A stretch of 64,000 bases of DNA from Metaphire vulgaris (Eukaryota; Annelida; Clitellata; Crassiclitellata; Megascolecidae): NCBI GenBank assembly GCA_018105865.1, contig CM030843.1, positions 765,001 to 829,000 on the forward strand, given 5' to 3'. Positions 12,006 to 22,447 of this stretch are shown one piece after another. The position numbers and the translations under genes are program-made. Every line of letters starts with the position of its first letter. The first letter of the stretch is position 1. The notes beneath the pieces were generated by a model that was not told the DNA's origin, searched no databases, and saw only the letters and a program-made list of their open reading frames with translations.

Positions 12006-13671
12006 ATGAGGCTGTGGTGGCTGCTGATCGTTATCTTGGATATTTGTTGTCGTCGATGCATTCGGGCAGATGTCAGCGCTGAAGAATTCGGTAAAAAAAT
12101 TCGTCTTACTTATTTTAGAATTCCGATATTCGGTTTAGGCAAGGGCGTAGCTACACATAGCCGCTCAAACGCAGCTGTAGGTCCCCTCCCCTACTGGGCT
12201 TGGTGGACATAGTCTTGAATCTGAAATTGATCTTTAAAATTATACAGTCTGACGTCTTTACTGTGCCACAAATGGTAAATTCTATTCAACAATTCAAATG
12301 CATAGGGGTAAACTTGGACGAAACAAAATGGGGGAGGGGGTGCATTACCCTTTCCCTAGCCTAGCTTTCACAGACTGATGCCTATTAGAAGATTACGTCT
12401 ATGAATTCAACTCTGCCAGAATTTGAAGGTTTTCCTGTAGAACAGATCCATTTGTCATTGTGCAACCGGTTACATTTCATACTCCGATGTGCCTTATGCC
12501 GACAATATAAATTTATCCTGACAGGTTCTGTGGACGGAGTTGATGGAGTTCTACTTCGGAACACGAAGAAGGATTCCGCCGGAGGAGGAGGAGGAGGAGG
12601 AGGAGGAGGAGGCAGGGTTCAACCGAGGCTCCTGGTCGCCGCCGTACCTCGTCGGAGACACGAAGACCTGTCCTACCTTCGCATCCCTCTGCGACTGTTC
12701 TCGCGATACGACGGAAAGCGGGATCGTATCTACATCGGTCGGAGACGGCAGAGCCGGACACAGGGGCCGACGGACGACTCCGGTCGAAGGAGGAGGAGGA
12801 GGAGAAATAGTCCCTTCGAAGGACGGGGGCAGACGGAGCAGAGATTCCAGGTACGAGATCCGAAGGACTGAACACGGGAGTAGTCGGTCGCCGGGAGAGA
12901 GGGTCGCTGCCGGAAGTTCCCGTTTCAGGATCATCGTTGATGGACATTCGGGCGAGGACGAGGTCGCTCCTGCTGCCGGAAATTTCCGTTGCAGGGGAAT
13001 GCGAGGGTCATCACAGCGACCCCACGTTTGCAGGAAAAGGAGTGCCGAGGCCGAACAACGCAGCGGCGGCCTATTCGTTACCGTGGAACCAAGACAGTGA
13101 CTACCCGGGCGATGAAACCATGCGATCCCGTTTAGAAGACGGATATCCGAAGACAATTGACGATAAAGACTTAGAAAGAACACGGTCTGACAAAAGAACA
13201 TTTCCCCCGATCGGTTTACCTGGCGTCAATGCAGACATCAGTGTAAAACAATTATTTTCCGATACAGGCAAAAGGAACATCGAGTCTGCTACGAAAAAAC
13301 GTGCACGTTCATTTATCGGTAAAAGAAATGATTTGGATTATGAGGACAAACGTTCACGTTCCTACATTGGAAGAAGAAATGATTTAGATTCTGGCTTTGA
13401 GGACAAACGCAGTCGTCCGTACATTGGACAAAGAAATGATTTGGACTATAAAGACAAACGCAGTCGTTCGTTCATTGGAAAAAGGAATGATATGGATTTT
13501 GAAGACAAACGTGGTCGATCATTCATCGGAAAAAGGAATGATTTGAATTCTGATCTTGAAGTCAAACGAGGTCGTTCGTTCAGTGGAAAGGGAGAGGAAT
13601 TAGAACTAAAGTACAGTGGTCCTCCCTTTGACGACGACGATGACGACAAAACGCTTAAATCTGCCAAATGA
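12006..13671 (+). CDS. Multi-copy amidated neuropeptide precursor (RSFI-amide type), family not recognised
   Basis: Exon 1 (12006-12090) encodes a signal peptide, MRLWWLLIVILDICC..., and ends at a GTAAAA donor. The main exon, open in one frame from about 12811 to the TGA at 13669, carries repeated cleavage cassettes: ARSFIG-KR, SRSYIG-RR, SRPYIG-QR, SRSFIG-KR, GRSFIG-KR and a degenerate GRSFSG-KG, separated by acidic spacers such as NDLDYED-KR. Glycine before a dibasic site is the standard signal for C-terminal amidation, so mature products would be pentapeptides such as SRSFI-amide. A longer candidate peptide starts TFPPIGLPG and ends QLFSDTG-KR. The splice path between 12090 and about 12930 is unresolved. 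The acceptor at 12524 opens a frame containing KR-DRIYIG-RR, but that frame must change before the main block, either by an intron from 12851 to about 13005 or by one missing base. I know no named family with this motif. Confidence 0.85.
12575..12611. repeat. (GGA)n tract in putative coding exon
   Basis: GGA triplet run that would encode polyglycine in the frame following the 12524 acceptor. A second short (AGG)n tract at about 12788-12805 lies where the reading frame appears to break. Confidence 0.85.
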
Positions 13672-13736
13672 CAAACAACAACAACAACAACAACAACAAC
13701 ACGAAAAGCAAGAGAGAAGATCGTCTGAAAAGTCAA

Positions 13737-13742
13737 AATAAA
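13737..13742 (+). terminator. Poly(A) signal AATAAA of the neuropeptide gene
   Basis: A canonical AATAAA lies 66 bases after the neuropeptide stop codon. A CAACAA repeat in the 3' UTR (about 13674-13700) precedes it. Confidence 0.7.
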
Positions 13743-14752
13743 CAGAAATGATCATCTACCTGGAGAATTTGTCTCTAATTCTTTTTCGGGGAATCAGTCC
13801 CCCACAGAGCCATATAGCGCTTTCCTTGACGTCGAAAATTCATCCCCGACCGTAACTACTCTCGATAGGAACCGAAGACTTTAAACCAAACGGGAACAAT
13901 ATCCGAGACTTGATTGGTCCAGGTTCAGCACCTTCTTCTTCATTCGACATCGCATCTGTCAGAAAATTCCAAGCCATTAGGCGGTCTAACCGCCAAATGG
14001 TCGTGATAGACTATCTTACAGCATTAATACATCGTTAGTCTTCAGTTACTGCAGCATGTCGTTTTCTTTGTATTCAGTGGATCATGTCAGAATTGTCAGC
14101 AAATGAGTTTAACATCCAATTCATGTGAGCGCTGCTCTACAATTGTAATGAATAATATAAGGTCTATGCTTCAGAGTTCGTAAGTTTTGCTGTTATGGGT
14201 CAAAGGCAATGATTAAATTTATTCCATGAAAATCGATTCCCTGAATGAAAAACCTGATTGCAAAGGAAAAGAATGCAGAAACCTTAACGACACAAGATAC
14301 GCATTTTTCCATGAATTCTTCAATATTTACTCATTATTCTATCTGATATCAAATTAACACGCACAACTGTTCCCAGCTATATTGACGCTACTTGACTGTG
14401 GAACAATGGTGCAACTATCTAATAGGGGAAACCGGGACAATTCTATCACTGAATTCCAGGGCATAACGCTGAACACTCAAATCCGGAATATCTTATACTT
14501 TGACCTTCAAATTTTAAGTCTCATGGCTTAGAGACAACACGATCCTTGAAATTTGGTTGTCGTGAAACGCAGACCCAGTCACAACTGACAGAATACGGAG
14601 ACAAAAATGGCCACAACCCCCTTTAAATTTAACACTGTCTTGGTCGAGGGCCCATCCAGAAACATCCAATCCAAGGTACCGTATAAAGCGCCTTGTACCG
14701 CCACTGTCGATAGAAAGAAAGGCAACTGTCGTGACCGACGATACGCTTAGAC
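13743..14752. other. Intergenic, no gene recognised
   Basis: AT-rich unique sequence. I see no exon, RNA gene or transposon terminus. Confidence 0.45.
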
Positions 14753-15005
<253 letters not shown>

Positions 15006-15892
15006 AGTTTATAAAGTAAATAGATAAAATTAAAGATTGATTTATAAACTAAATCGATAAAATTAAGATGAACAGCGCTCAATGACTAGTTTACGAAACG
15101 ATCTTAATCCGGATTTGAATTAATAGAAATGCTCTTAAGGCTAAACAAAGGGGATGAACCTTTGTGATAGCCACTGACATAGAGTTGTTGGCAGCTTTTA
15201 CGAAGTCATCAAAAACTGGTTTCTGATTGGTCAAAACCGGCAATCTCAACAGACACGCAAGTCAAACAAATCGCTCAAGATATATGCACACATGCTATCG
15301 TATCAACGGAACACTTTGTCGCAACAATCGCAAGCATGATTTCTCAGCTATAGCGCCTGATTTCGGCGCTATAGCTGAGAAAACACGGTATCCACTGTTT
15401 CGGAATCAGGAAAACCAGTTGCCGACTTGACGCTGAGTGGATTTAGCGGCAGAGAGGAGCGGATGAAATTCTACATAATTTAAGAACAGATGATTGCATT
15501 CTCTGCGTGTTGTGCGGGTCTCGTAAGCAGCGCAGATACAATCGTTTGTTGCAAAAAGCGCTATATAATCGAATCCGAATGTGTCCGCATAAATAAGACG
15601 AAAGACGCAGCGATGTATTCGGCGCCGAACTTGCGTGAGAGAGATTTGCCGATGTGAAGAACTTGATAACTGAAAATGTCAATTATATTCGACGATTTCA
15701 AATCGCCTTCCCACAATCTTTGCAATTCTAATCGCAAGAGATTTATGTGGCGCTTTATCACGGCTGCAAATATTTTGTAGAAAATCTACTTCTAAACACG
15801 GCTTTTCATTTCACCAAGAGATCTTAATGTGATGCTGTCCTTCATCAAAATATATATTCGATTATATTATATTATAGTATCTTGTGTTGATG
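15006..15892. other. Intergenic, no gene recognised
   Basis: Contains a perfect inverted repeat at about 15340-15380, TTTCTCAGCTATAGCGCC then GGCGCTATAGCTGAGAAA, separated by a few bases. No exon is supported. Confidence 0.45.

Positions 15893-15970
<78 letters not shown>
15893..15970. repeat. (AT)n microsatellite
   Basis: Uninterrupted AT run of about 78 bases. Confidence 0.95.
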
Positions 15971-15973
<3 letters not shown>

Positions 15974-16819
15974 ATGGTCTTCATTACCGCTTAAAACAAA
16001 CGCCACAAAATAACCTAATATTAATTCGCACTCATTTTGACATTCACTTCACTTTGTTCACTATTTTTCTGCACTCACTAGCTGTGCAATAGTTGGCACT
16101 GGGAATCTTGCATCGATATTACGATTTGGCACAATACACATCGAACATATTGGATACTAGAATGAATTTTCGATGACTCTAGTGATGCAGGCCCTTTAGT
16201 ATAAGATTCATTCTGCAGGAAACAGGCCTGTGTAAAAAAATTATAGCCTACTATAAAGTTAAACTAATAAAATATAAAATATACTAAAAAATAAAAGCAT
16301 ACAGCTGAAATGTTTCAACGTTGCCAATATTTAGCCCATAGATGATTCATTCGATAAGTGACGTCCAAAACCGATAGACTGGGACAGAAGATGCTTACTT
16401 GTCAATAATAAGTCAAATGGTTTCAAAATGTCATTCAATTCGGTAGGTGCGCTTCATTCGCTAGATGGCTATGAGTGAAAACGAATAGGAAATTCCTGCA
16501 GGCGCAGCGATTAGTGACAGGTCTTTCATATTGGTCTTACACTCTTTATACTATTTATATCATCGAGATATCTGGTTCACTGTAAAACAGATTTTATAGA
16601 CAGCAAAAGCACAATTTATAATTAATTAATTCGCTGTGTGACAGAAGTCACTGGAAGAATTTCTGAAGAGAAACCTTCTCCCGAAGACTCTGTGACAACC
16701 GAGACCTGGATCGGTTCCTACAACATCTCAAGGCGCACCTGTTTAACATTTCGTTCCCTGTACAGCGCCTTTTACTTTAGTCACCTAGCCATGCTACTGC
16801 GCTTAAGAAATTGTCAAGT
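15971..16819. other. Intergenic, ending in a SINE-like remnant
   Basis: AT-rich DNA with no exon. The last 60 bases (GCTACTGCGCTTAAGAAATTGTCAAG...) match the 3' part of the SINE-like unit at 27845-27915. Confidence 0.5.
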
Positions 16820-16835
16820 TTAATAATAATAATAA

Positions 16836-16881
<46 letters not shown>
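16820..16881. repeat. (TAA)n tail of a SINE-like element
   Basis: TAA repeat directly after CTTAAGAAATTGTCAAGTT, the same junction seen at 27890. Confidence 0.8.
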
Positions 16882-16883
<2 letters not shown>

Positions 16884-17600
16884 CGGAGATGAGTTTTTGT
16901 GCACTATCGCAACGCATAAAATGAACTATCCGACTGCCCCCCACCTCTTGGCTATCTATGGCTGTTTCAAATTAAGATCAAGAGTCTAAGAAATATTCAG
17001 GTACTCCGGTACTACTTTTAAGAGCGCTGCATAAATTCGTGAGATTCTGCTTTGGTAATCACTTGCTGGCTTATTCAAATAATATCTGTCAAAAATGCGG
17101 TTTAATCTTCTTTGGTTTAATTTTTCTTGTCATGAGGCCACGGGGCCTGCTATCGTCACGTCGTCACTCTGCCTCTGAGCAATCGAAGCATGTCGCCGTC
17201 GCACGACAATAACGAAAACTGAAATCGACAGAGTGGAAAAATCGCTTCTTTCCGAAGCATTTCCACGGCATTGAGTGGAGTTTATGCAAGCAATCTGTGC
17301 CGATTGGAAATGCATTGCTTTCATTTCATACAAAATTCCACTTACCATTTCATAAGTAAAGATATAATAATAGGACCCTTTTGGTAAATATATGCGCGAC
17401 GCAGGGCCCTACCGATGTCATGTCACTGCGCGTGTGCATGTGTGTGTGTGTGTGCGTGGATGTGCCAGCAGTTCAGTCTAAATTTAAGTCCTAAATCCAG
17501 CAGCTCAGCTGTGAAGAAAGCGAGTCTAAATGAATACTTTTTAGAGTTTCGTAATAATAGTGAGTATGTCAGTGGTGCAACGTAAAAGAAACTGCGTTCA
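16882..17600. other. Intergenic / 3' flank of putative minus-strand exon
   Basis: No coding signal. A (GT)n run lies near 17428-17455. I found no minus-strand AATAAA between 17380 and 17600. Confidence 0.4.
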
Positions 17601-18146
17601 TCAGTCGAAGTCTATTAGATTTCCTAGTTCCGGTTCTTTGGCGCGCATCGCGGTGACGTCACCATGTCTAGTTCTGTCACCGCCGCCGCCGCCGCCGCCG
17701 CTGCTGACGTCAGAGGTCAAAGTCTCGTCGACGATCGTGATGACGTCACGCTTCGTCGAAACGACGACGCGAACGTCGTACGGTGACGTCATCGCATCGG
17801 AGCGCGACGGAAGTTGTTGAAAGCTCGCGTCGGCAGTTTCGCTTTCGGTTTCGTTAAAGCGGTTTTCACGAACACCTGGTTTCGATTTCGGTTTAAAGAG
17901 AAACGAATTGAAAGAGGAGGAAGAGGATGAGAAGGAGAGGGAGGAGTGTTGATTGCGGTCCTTGACATCGTCGTCGTCGTCGTCCTCCTCCTCTTCTTCT
18001 TCTTCTTCTGTTCGTAACTTAGGTCGGTGTGGTTGGCGGGCGTTGTTGGCTTCAAATCGATTGTTGGCGGTGAGCGATATTTGGGATGGTTGAACGTTCG
18101 AATCGTCTAAATTCATCTTCTGCGTGTGACCTTGATTTCTGCAGAC
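17601..18146 (-). CDS. Possible terminal exon, acidic/serine-rich protein ending in a clathrin-box-like motif
   Basis: On the minus strand the acceptor TTGTCTGCAG opens a frame of about 180 residues, through KMNLDDSNVQPSQ, an acidic run (about eight Glu then six Asp), serine-rich stretches and a polyglycine run, to a stop after GNLIDFD. The last five residues fit the clathrin-box consensus L-hydrophobic-x-hydrophobic-acidic. I do not recognise a family. Low complexity and four CRE octamers on the same DNA leave open that this is regulatory DNA with an incidental ORF. Confidence 0.35.
   Translation of the reverse strand, partial: VCRNQGHTQKMNLDDSNVQPSQISLTANNRFEANNARQPHRPKLRTEEEEEEEEDDDDDDVKDRNQHSSLSFSSSSSSFNSFLFKPKSKPGVRENRFNETESETADASFQQLPSRSDAMTSPYDVRVVVSTKRDVITIVDETLTSDVSSGGGGGGGDRTRHGDVTAMRAKEPELGNLIDFD
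17654..17791. promoter_or_regulatory. Cluster of four perfect CRE octamers
   Basis: TGACGTCA occurs exactly at 17654, 17705, 17741 and 17784, spaced 51, 36 and 43 bases, in a CpG-rich stretch that includes a (CCG)n run. TGACGTCA is the full-length binding site of CREB/ATF-family factors. The cluster overlaps the putative minus-strand exon in different codon registers, so it is not explained by a repeated peptide. Confidence 0.5.
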
Positions 18147-18187
18147 AAGAAACGTTCGGAAAATAGCTCAACAATCATAATTACAAT

Positions 18188-18350
18188 CAGTGGCGGCTCC
18201 ACCGGAGGGGGCAGGGGGCCCGTGCCCCATATTGAGTGCCTGACCCCCCAGTGGCTCCCCAGTTGGGACCCTATACTTAATGCTACATACATTAAACAAC
18301 AAAGGGTTGGACCCCCAATGATTAGAAGTTGCCACCTTAACGGCCCCCAC
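18188..18350 (+). mobile_element. hAT-like MITE, copy 2 (right end degraded)
   Basis: Starts CAGTGGCGGCTCCACCGG and shares CCCGTGCCCC, AGTTGGGACCCTATACTTAA and TGCTACATACATTAAACAAC with the full copy at 60776. The right terminal repeat is missing. A G-rich sequence (18360-18535) follows that resembles the G-rich portion of dispersed family A (GGGGTGTCGGTCTCAAATTG). Confidence 0.75.
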
Positions 18351-18535
18351 AGGGTTATTTCTAGGATTATGAATTGGGGGGGGAGGGCGGGGTGTCGGTA
18401 AATTCTGGGGTACTGTGCCAAAAACGTCTGACAAGCAAAAAGGTGTAGGCTAATCTCATAGCTGAAATTGGGGGCGGGGTTGGGGTGTCGGTCTCAAATT
18501 GGGAGAGGGGGTTTAGGGGTGTACAAATATCCCTG

Positions 18536-19292
18536 ATCGGGGTCTTTACGATTCCTCCACAAACGCAGTCGGTGGAGGTGGGGTGTGATGAGTTGGTGGC
18601 ACGGTATACAGTCCACGATCCTCAAACAGCCTGGCCTTGTTCTTAATCAACCTCAGTAAGCTCTGTATCATCGGATGCATAGACGCATAGAGAGTGTACT
18701 GTATACAATAGAGATATCGTGAACTGTCCTCCTCGCGTGTATATACAGCATCTATGTGCCGCTGGCGACCCAGTTGGGCCATTGCGTTCTCAATGCAGGT
18801 CAATTCGAATCGATTTTCCCCGGAATTCGTTAGCTTTCATCGACCCCCGCACCCACCCACCCACCAGATGCCCCTATCCCCACCCCACTCGGCTAATTCG
18901 CGGATCTACGGTCGTGAGATGTATTTTCTTGGTTTTTACACAGGCGCTACAAAAATTTACACAGCGCCATATATCGGCTGTCAAACTTACACACGAAATT
19001 AGCTGTATATAGAACAAAAGCTTTTATGACAGTGCGGTTCTAACAGGCCTGAGGAGAGGGGGGAGGGTGCAGCCGGTACAGTGTACCGGGGCCCATGGAG
19101 TTTTCAGGGGCCCAGATCCGGTGACGGTGTTTTTTTGCTTGTCAGGGTGTTTTTTGAGAATTGACAACGTTTTTTGCTTGTCAGGTTTTGCGGAGACTTG
19201 ATACATTTTTCTTAAGGGCCCGCAAATTTTTTTGTTCCGGAAAATCAACATTTGGCGGCGCAGTTCTCTTTCATCGCTACACTCGTCAGGTG

Positions 19293-19330
<38 letters not shown>

Positions 19331-19588
19331 AAAATATGCCAACATTATATCAAATTATAACCAAGAATTTTCAGTCGACTGTATACTATATAACTGTAGC
19401 TGAAATTATAACTAAAAATATCGCTATTCTAATAAAAAGTGAACACTTTGTTTATTTGTGAATATTAGAAATGCTATCAGATCGATCTAAAGCGTGTCGA
19501 CAACTGTAGGCTCAGGCTTATTTTATTAATTGTTACTGAAACTGCTATTGTTATTGCTACTGAAACTGTAATTATTACTTAAACTGTC

Positions 19589-19637
<49 letters not shown>

Positions 19638-19775
19638 CCAACAGTATTTGAAAAGTCACTGCTGCTGTTGTTGCTGCTGCTGCTGCTATGAAGTGGCGGT
19701 TTCTATGTTTCTACGCGGAAAATTGAATTAATAGATTTTCCGATAAATAGAATCTACACTCCACGCCGTGCATGT
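18536..19775. other. Intergenic with AT and CTG repeats
   Basis: Contains (TA)n runs at 19293-19326 and 19592-19633 and a CTG-rich run at 19662-19688. No exon is recognised. Confidence 0.45.
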
Positions 19776-20184
19776 TCCTCCTCCCCACCCCAAAACCCCA
19801 GCCCACCCCATCCCCATCTCCCATGTATATAGCATTTTCTGATCAACCGGTCTGTTGTCGAGCAGCGAGATATCTTCCCCCGGTAGATCGTCCTCCGCCG
19901 CCGCCGCCGCCGCCGCCTCCGATGCGGACAGCGAATCGATCGCCTTTGCCGCATCCCTAAGAAGAATCGGCTGCTGCTGCTGCTGCCGCTGCTGGCCTCC
20001 TCCTCCTCCTCTTCCTTCTCCGCTTCGCGTTGCTCGACCTCCTCCGCCTTCGCTGAAGACGGACGCTGGAAACGACCTTCGTCTCCACCCTCCGCCCTTC
20101 ATTCCGCCCGATTCCATATCCGGATGCGATCCCTCAAAGTCCAGTGCTCCCGTCGACGACGACGATGACGACCGACTGCTTCTA
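19776..20184 (-). CDS. Possible internal exon of an unidentified low-complexity protein
   Basis: On the minus strand a T/G-rich acceptor (TGTGTTGTGTTGTAG) opens a frame with SSRSSSSSSTGALDFEGSHP, a polyglycine stretch, a glutamine-rich stretch (QQRQQQQQ), ILLRDAAKAIDSLSASE, a polyalanine run and GEDISLLDNRPVDQKM. The donor is not clear. It may belong to the same transcript as 17601-18146, since a GTGGGC donor near 19790 would match that exon's phase, but this is speculative. No domain is recognised. Confidence 0.35.
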
Positions 20185-20645
20185 CAACACAACACACTCA
20201 TCTGTCTAATGTCTGAACGCCATTAGTGCAGACGTTGACACTGGTCTCTTTCTAAAAACCCAACCCATCAAAATTCAGACCCAAGCCAACCCACGAAAGC
20301 AATAGGTCGCCCGACCAAAGCCGACGCAATCCACCTTAATACATTACAGTTTCTTAGAACATGACTTATTTTCTTGCCCAACCCAATATAAACATAGAAT
20401 TTCTGACCCGACCCATGGGTGGACCCAACCCATGCATGTCCATGTCTGCATTAATATAGAATATGGTTATAATATTGCATTATATACATCTAAATAAGAA
20501 ATAGTTTATTAATTTAGGCCGAATAGAGTGAGCCCTTGCTTTTAAATCAGCGCCTATCTTCGTGCGTTGCTATTGACGGGGACAACATAACCAGTAGACA
20601 GTCGCCGAGCAGTATCGGAGAGGCAGACGATGAGGGCGGAAGAGC
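20185..20645. other. Intergenic, no gene recognised
   Basis: AT-rich sequence with several loose CCAACCCA units. Nothing else is supported. Confidence 0.4.
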
Positions 20646-20725
20646 TTAACCCCTTAACTGTGGGTCCCGGATATATCCGTCCATTTTACATTGAGTTACA
20701 GTTAAATACACGGTTAAGGGGTTAA
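20646..20725 (-). mobile_element. 80-bp TTAA-bounded palindromic MITE, copy 2
   Basis: Inverted relative to copy 1. It has the same length, the same TTAA boundaries and the same core GGATATATCC and CATTTTACATTGAGTTACAG. Confidence 0.8.
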
Positions 20726-21036
20726 GGACCTATACTTTGGCAGAAAATAATTATATCGCTGTTTGTTTAACCGCTCACCGACGACAGAGCCGGGATCCTG
20801 CGGGGAGGACATCGCAGAAGTAAACAGAAAAAACCGAAACTGCATGCAATATGCAGATTAGCATTTTCGACCTTCACCTCTGACCAGGGCTATCCCTGAA
20901 GACGGACGCTGGAAAAAATGGGGAAATATTTTGCTTTCAACACCATTATATAAACTATTAATAAGCTAAATGATGCCCTTATCTGAACTGAACCGACACT
21001 GATATTGATTCAAAATAACACCAATCGTGACTCAGC

Positions 21037-21305
21037 AGTGGCGTCATTTGGGGGCAGGGACGACAAGGAAATGAAAAAAATAATTTATAATGTAATAATG
21101 CGCCAACAATTGCAAACAACTGCCAAAAATATTTAAAAAATTGCAAATTTGCCAACATTGGCCCTAAAATTTGCCAAAATTGACCAAAATTTGCAAAAAT
21201 TTTGCAACAAATTTGCAAAAATGCATAAGATTTGCAAAAATTAAAACTTGCAAAAAATTTGCGAAAAAATTATCTCTTTCAAGAAAAGCGTGAAATGACG
21301 CTACT
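21037..21305. mobile_element. MITE-like element with AT-rich interior
   Basis: Bounded by CAGTGGCGTCATTT and AAATGACGCTACTG, a 14-bp inverted repeat with one mismatch. The interior is AT-rich and built of repeated AATTTGCAAAA-like units. No target duplication was identified, so the class is uncertain. Confidence 0.6.
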
Positions 21306-22001
21306 GGACGTAATCAATCAGTGTGCAGCGCCCTTGTCAGGCCTTAACCAACGGCGCTATAGAATTTGTCTTGAAATAAATAAATAAATAAATAAATAAA
21401 ATCAATGGTACATGATAGCTATGCCTAATACAAAGGATAAAAAGCTGAAAATAATAACAAGGAGCAAATTAGCAAGGGGAATTTGTAATTTGGGGGAATT
21501 TGTATTTTTGGGGGACCTTCGGCTTCAAGGGGGATAGAAGCCCCTGCCTCTGACCTTCACTTGCGCCTGCAATTGGGCAAATGAGTCAAAGGTTTGCATA
21601 TTTAGGTGGTTGTAGGGTTAGAAGCGGTTTAGTAGGCCTATATGCATAGCGTAATCAGATATCTCCACTGCGCCAAATGAAAGGCTATAAAGCATCTAAA
21701 GCAAAATGCAAAGTCACGTTTCGTTGGCAAATCAATTAGACGCAAACCAATTAGAAGCCAAATGCAGTTTCTATAGTCTCAGTGTTTTCAGGTCTCAACG
21801 TAATAAACCTTTAGATTAGTCCACGACTGTGACGAACTTTCACGTTTAAAGTAATACGAACTCCTAAAAGGCCTATCAAAATACGTGTCACCCGTCTAAA
21901 GGTAAAGGTAGTCCCGCACTCGAACGAGGGTAAGGACCGTCGGGTCCGGCGCTGACCTCCGTACAACTATAGGAAAGCAGCGATGCAGGTGACTTACGCC
22001 A
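21306..22001. other. Intergenic, no gene recognised
   Basis: Contains an (AATA)n run at about 21376-21400. No exon or transposon terminus is seen. Confidence 0.45.
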
Positions 22002-22081
22002 TTAACCCCTTAACTGTGTATTTAACTATAACTCAATGTAAAATGGACAGATATATCCGGGATCCCCAGTTAAGGGGTTAA
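22002..22081 (+). mobile_element. 80-bp TTAA-bounded palindromic MITE, copy 3
   Basis: Same orientation as copy 1, differing at only a few positions. Bounded by TTAA on both sides. Confidence 0.8.
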
Positions 22082-22367
22082 TCTAGAGTAGTTTGCCATT
22101 GCTTTCTCTAGACCCGCGTTTTGACTTCGTAGCTTAAAAACGCTGCTGCCAATTTATCCACCAATCTAGACAAGAGTTTCCGAACTTTCCGGCTAAACGA
22201 AGCGCGATGCATTCTTCCATAATGTTAAAGTTCTTTTGCAGAATTTCGTAAGCGATGTTTCCACCTTGCAATTTTCAAATCCAGACGCCGGTCTGGATCT
22301 GATTTTTCCATTTAAACCAACGGCAAATCATGACATCGGGTATAAAGTTTAAAACGTCGTTTGACCC

Positions 22368-22368
<1 letters not shown>

Positions 22369-22412
<44 letters not shown>

Positions 22413-22447
22413 GTGTCCGTCTGTCTGTGTGTCTGTCTGTCTGTCGA
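22369..22447. repeat. (CTGT)n microsatellite
   Basis: Tandem CTGT units with a few GTGT and CCGT interruptions. Confidence 0.95.

Noticed and set aside
12551..13201. Minus-strand open frame opposite the neuropeptide gene
   Set aside because: Serine/proline-rich reading opposite a purine-rich coding exon, with no signal or domain. The plus strand has the processed-peptide repeats, signal peptide and poly(A) signal.
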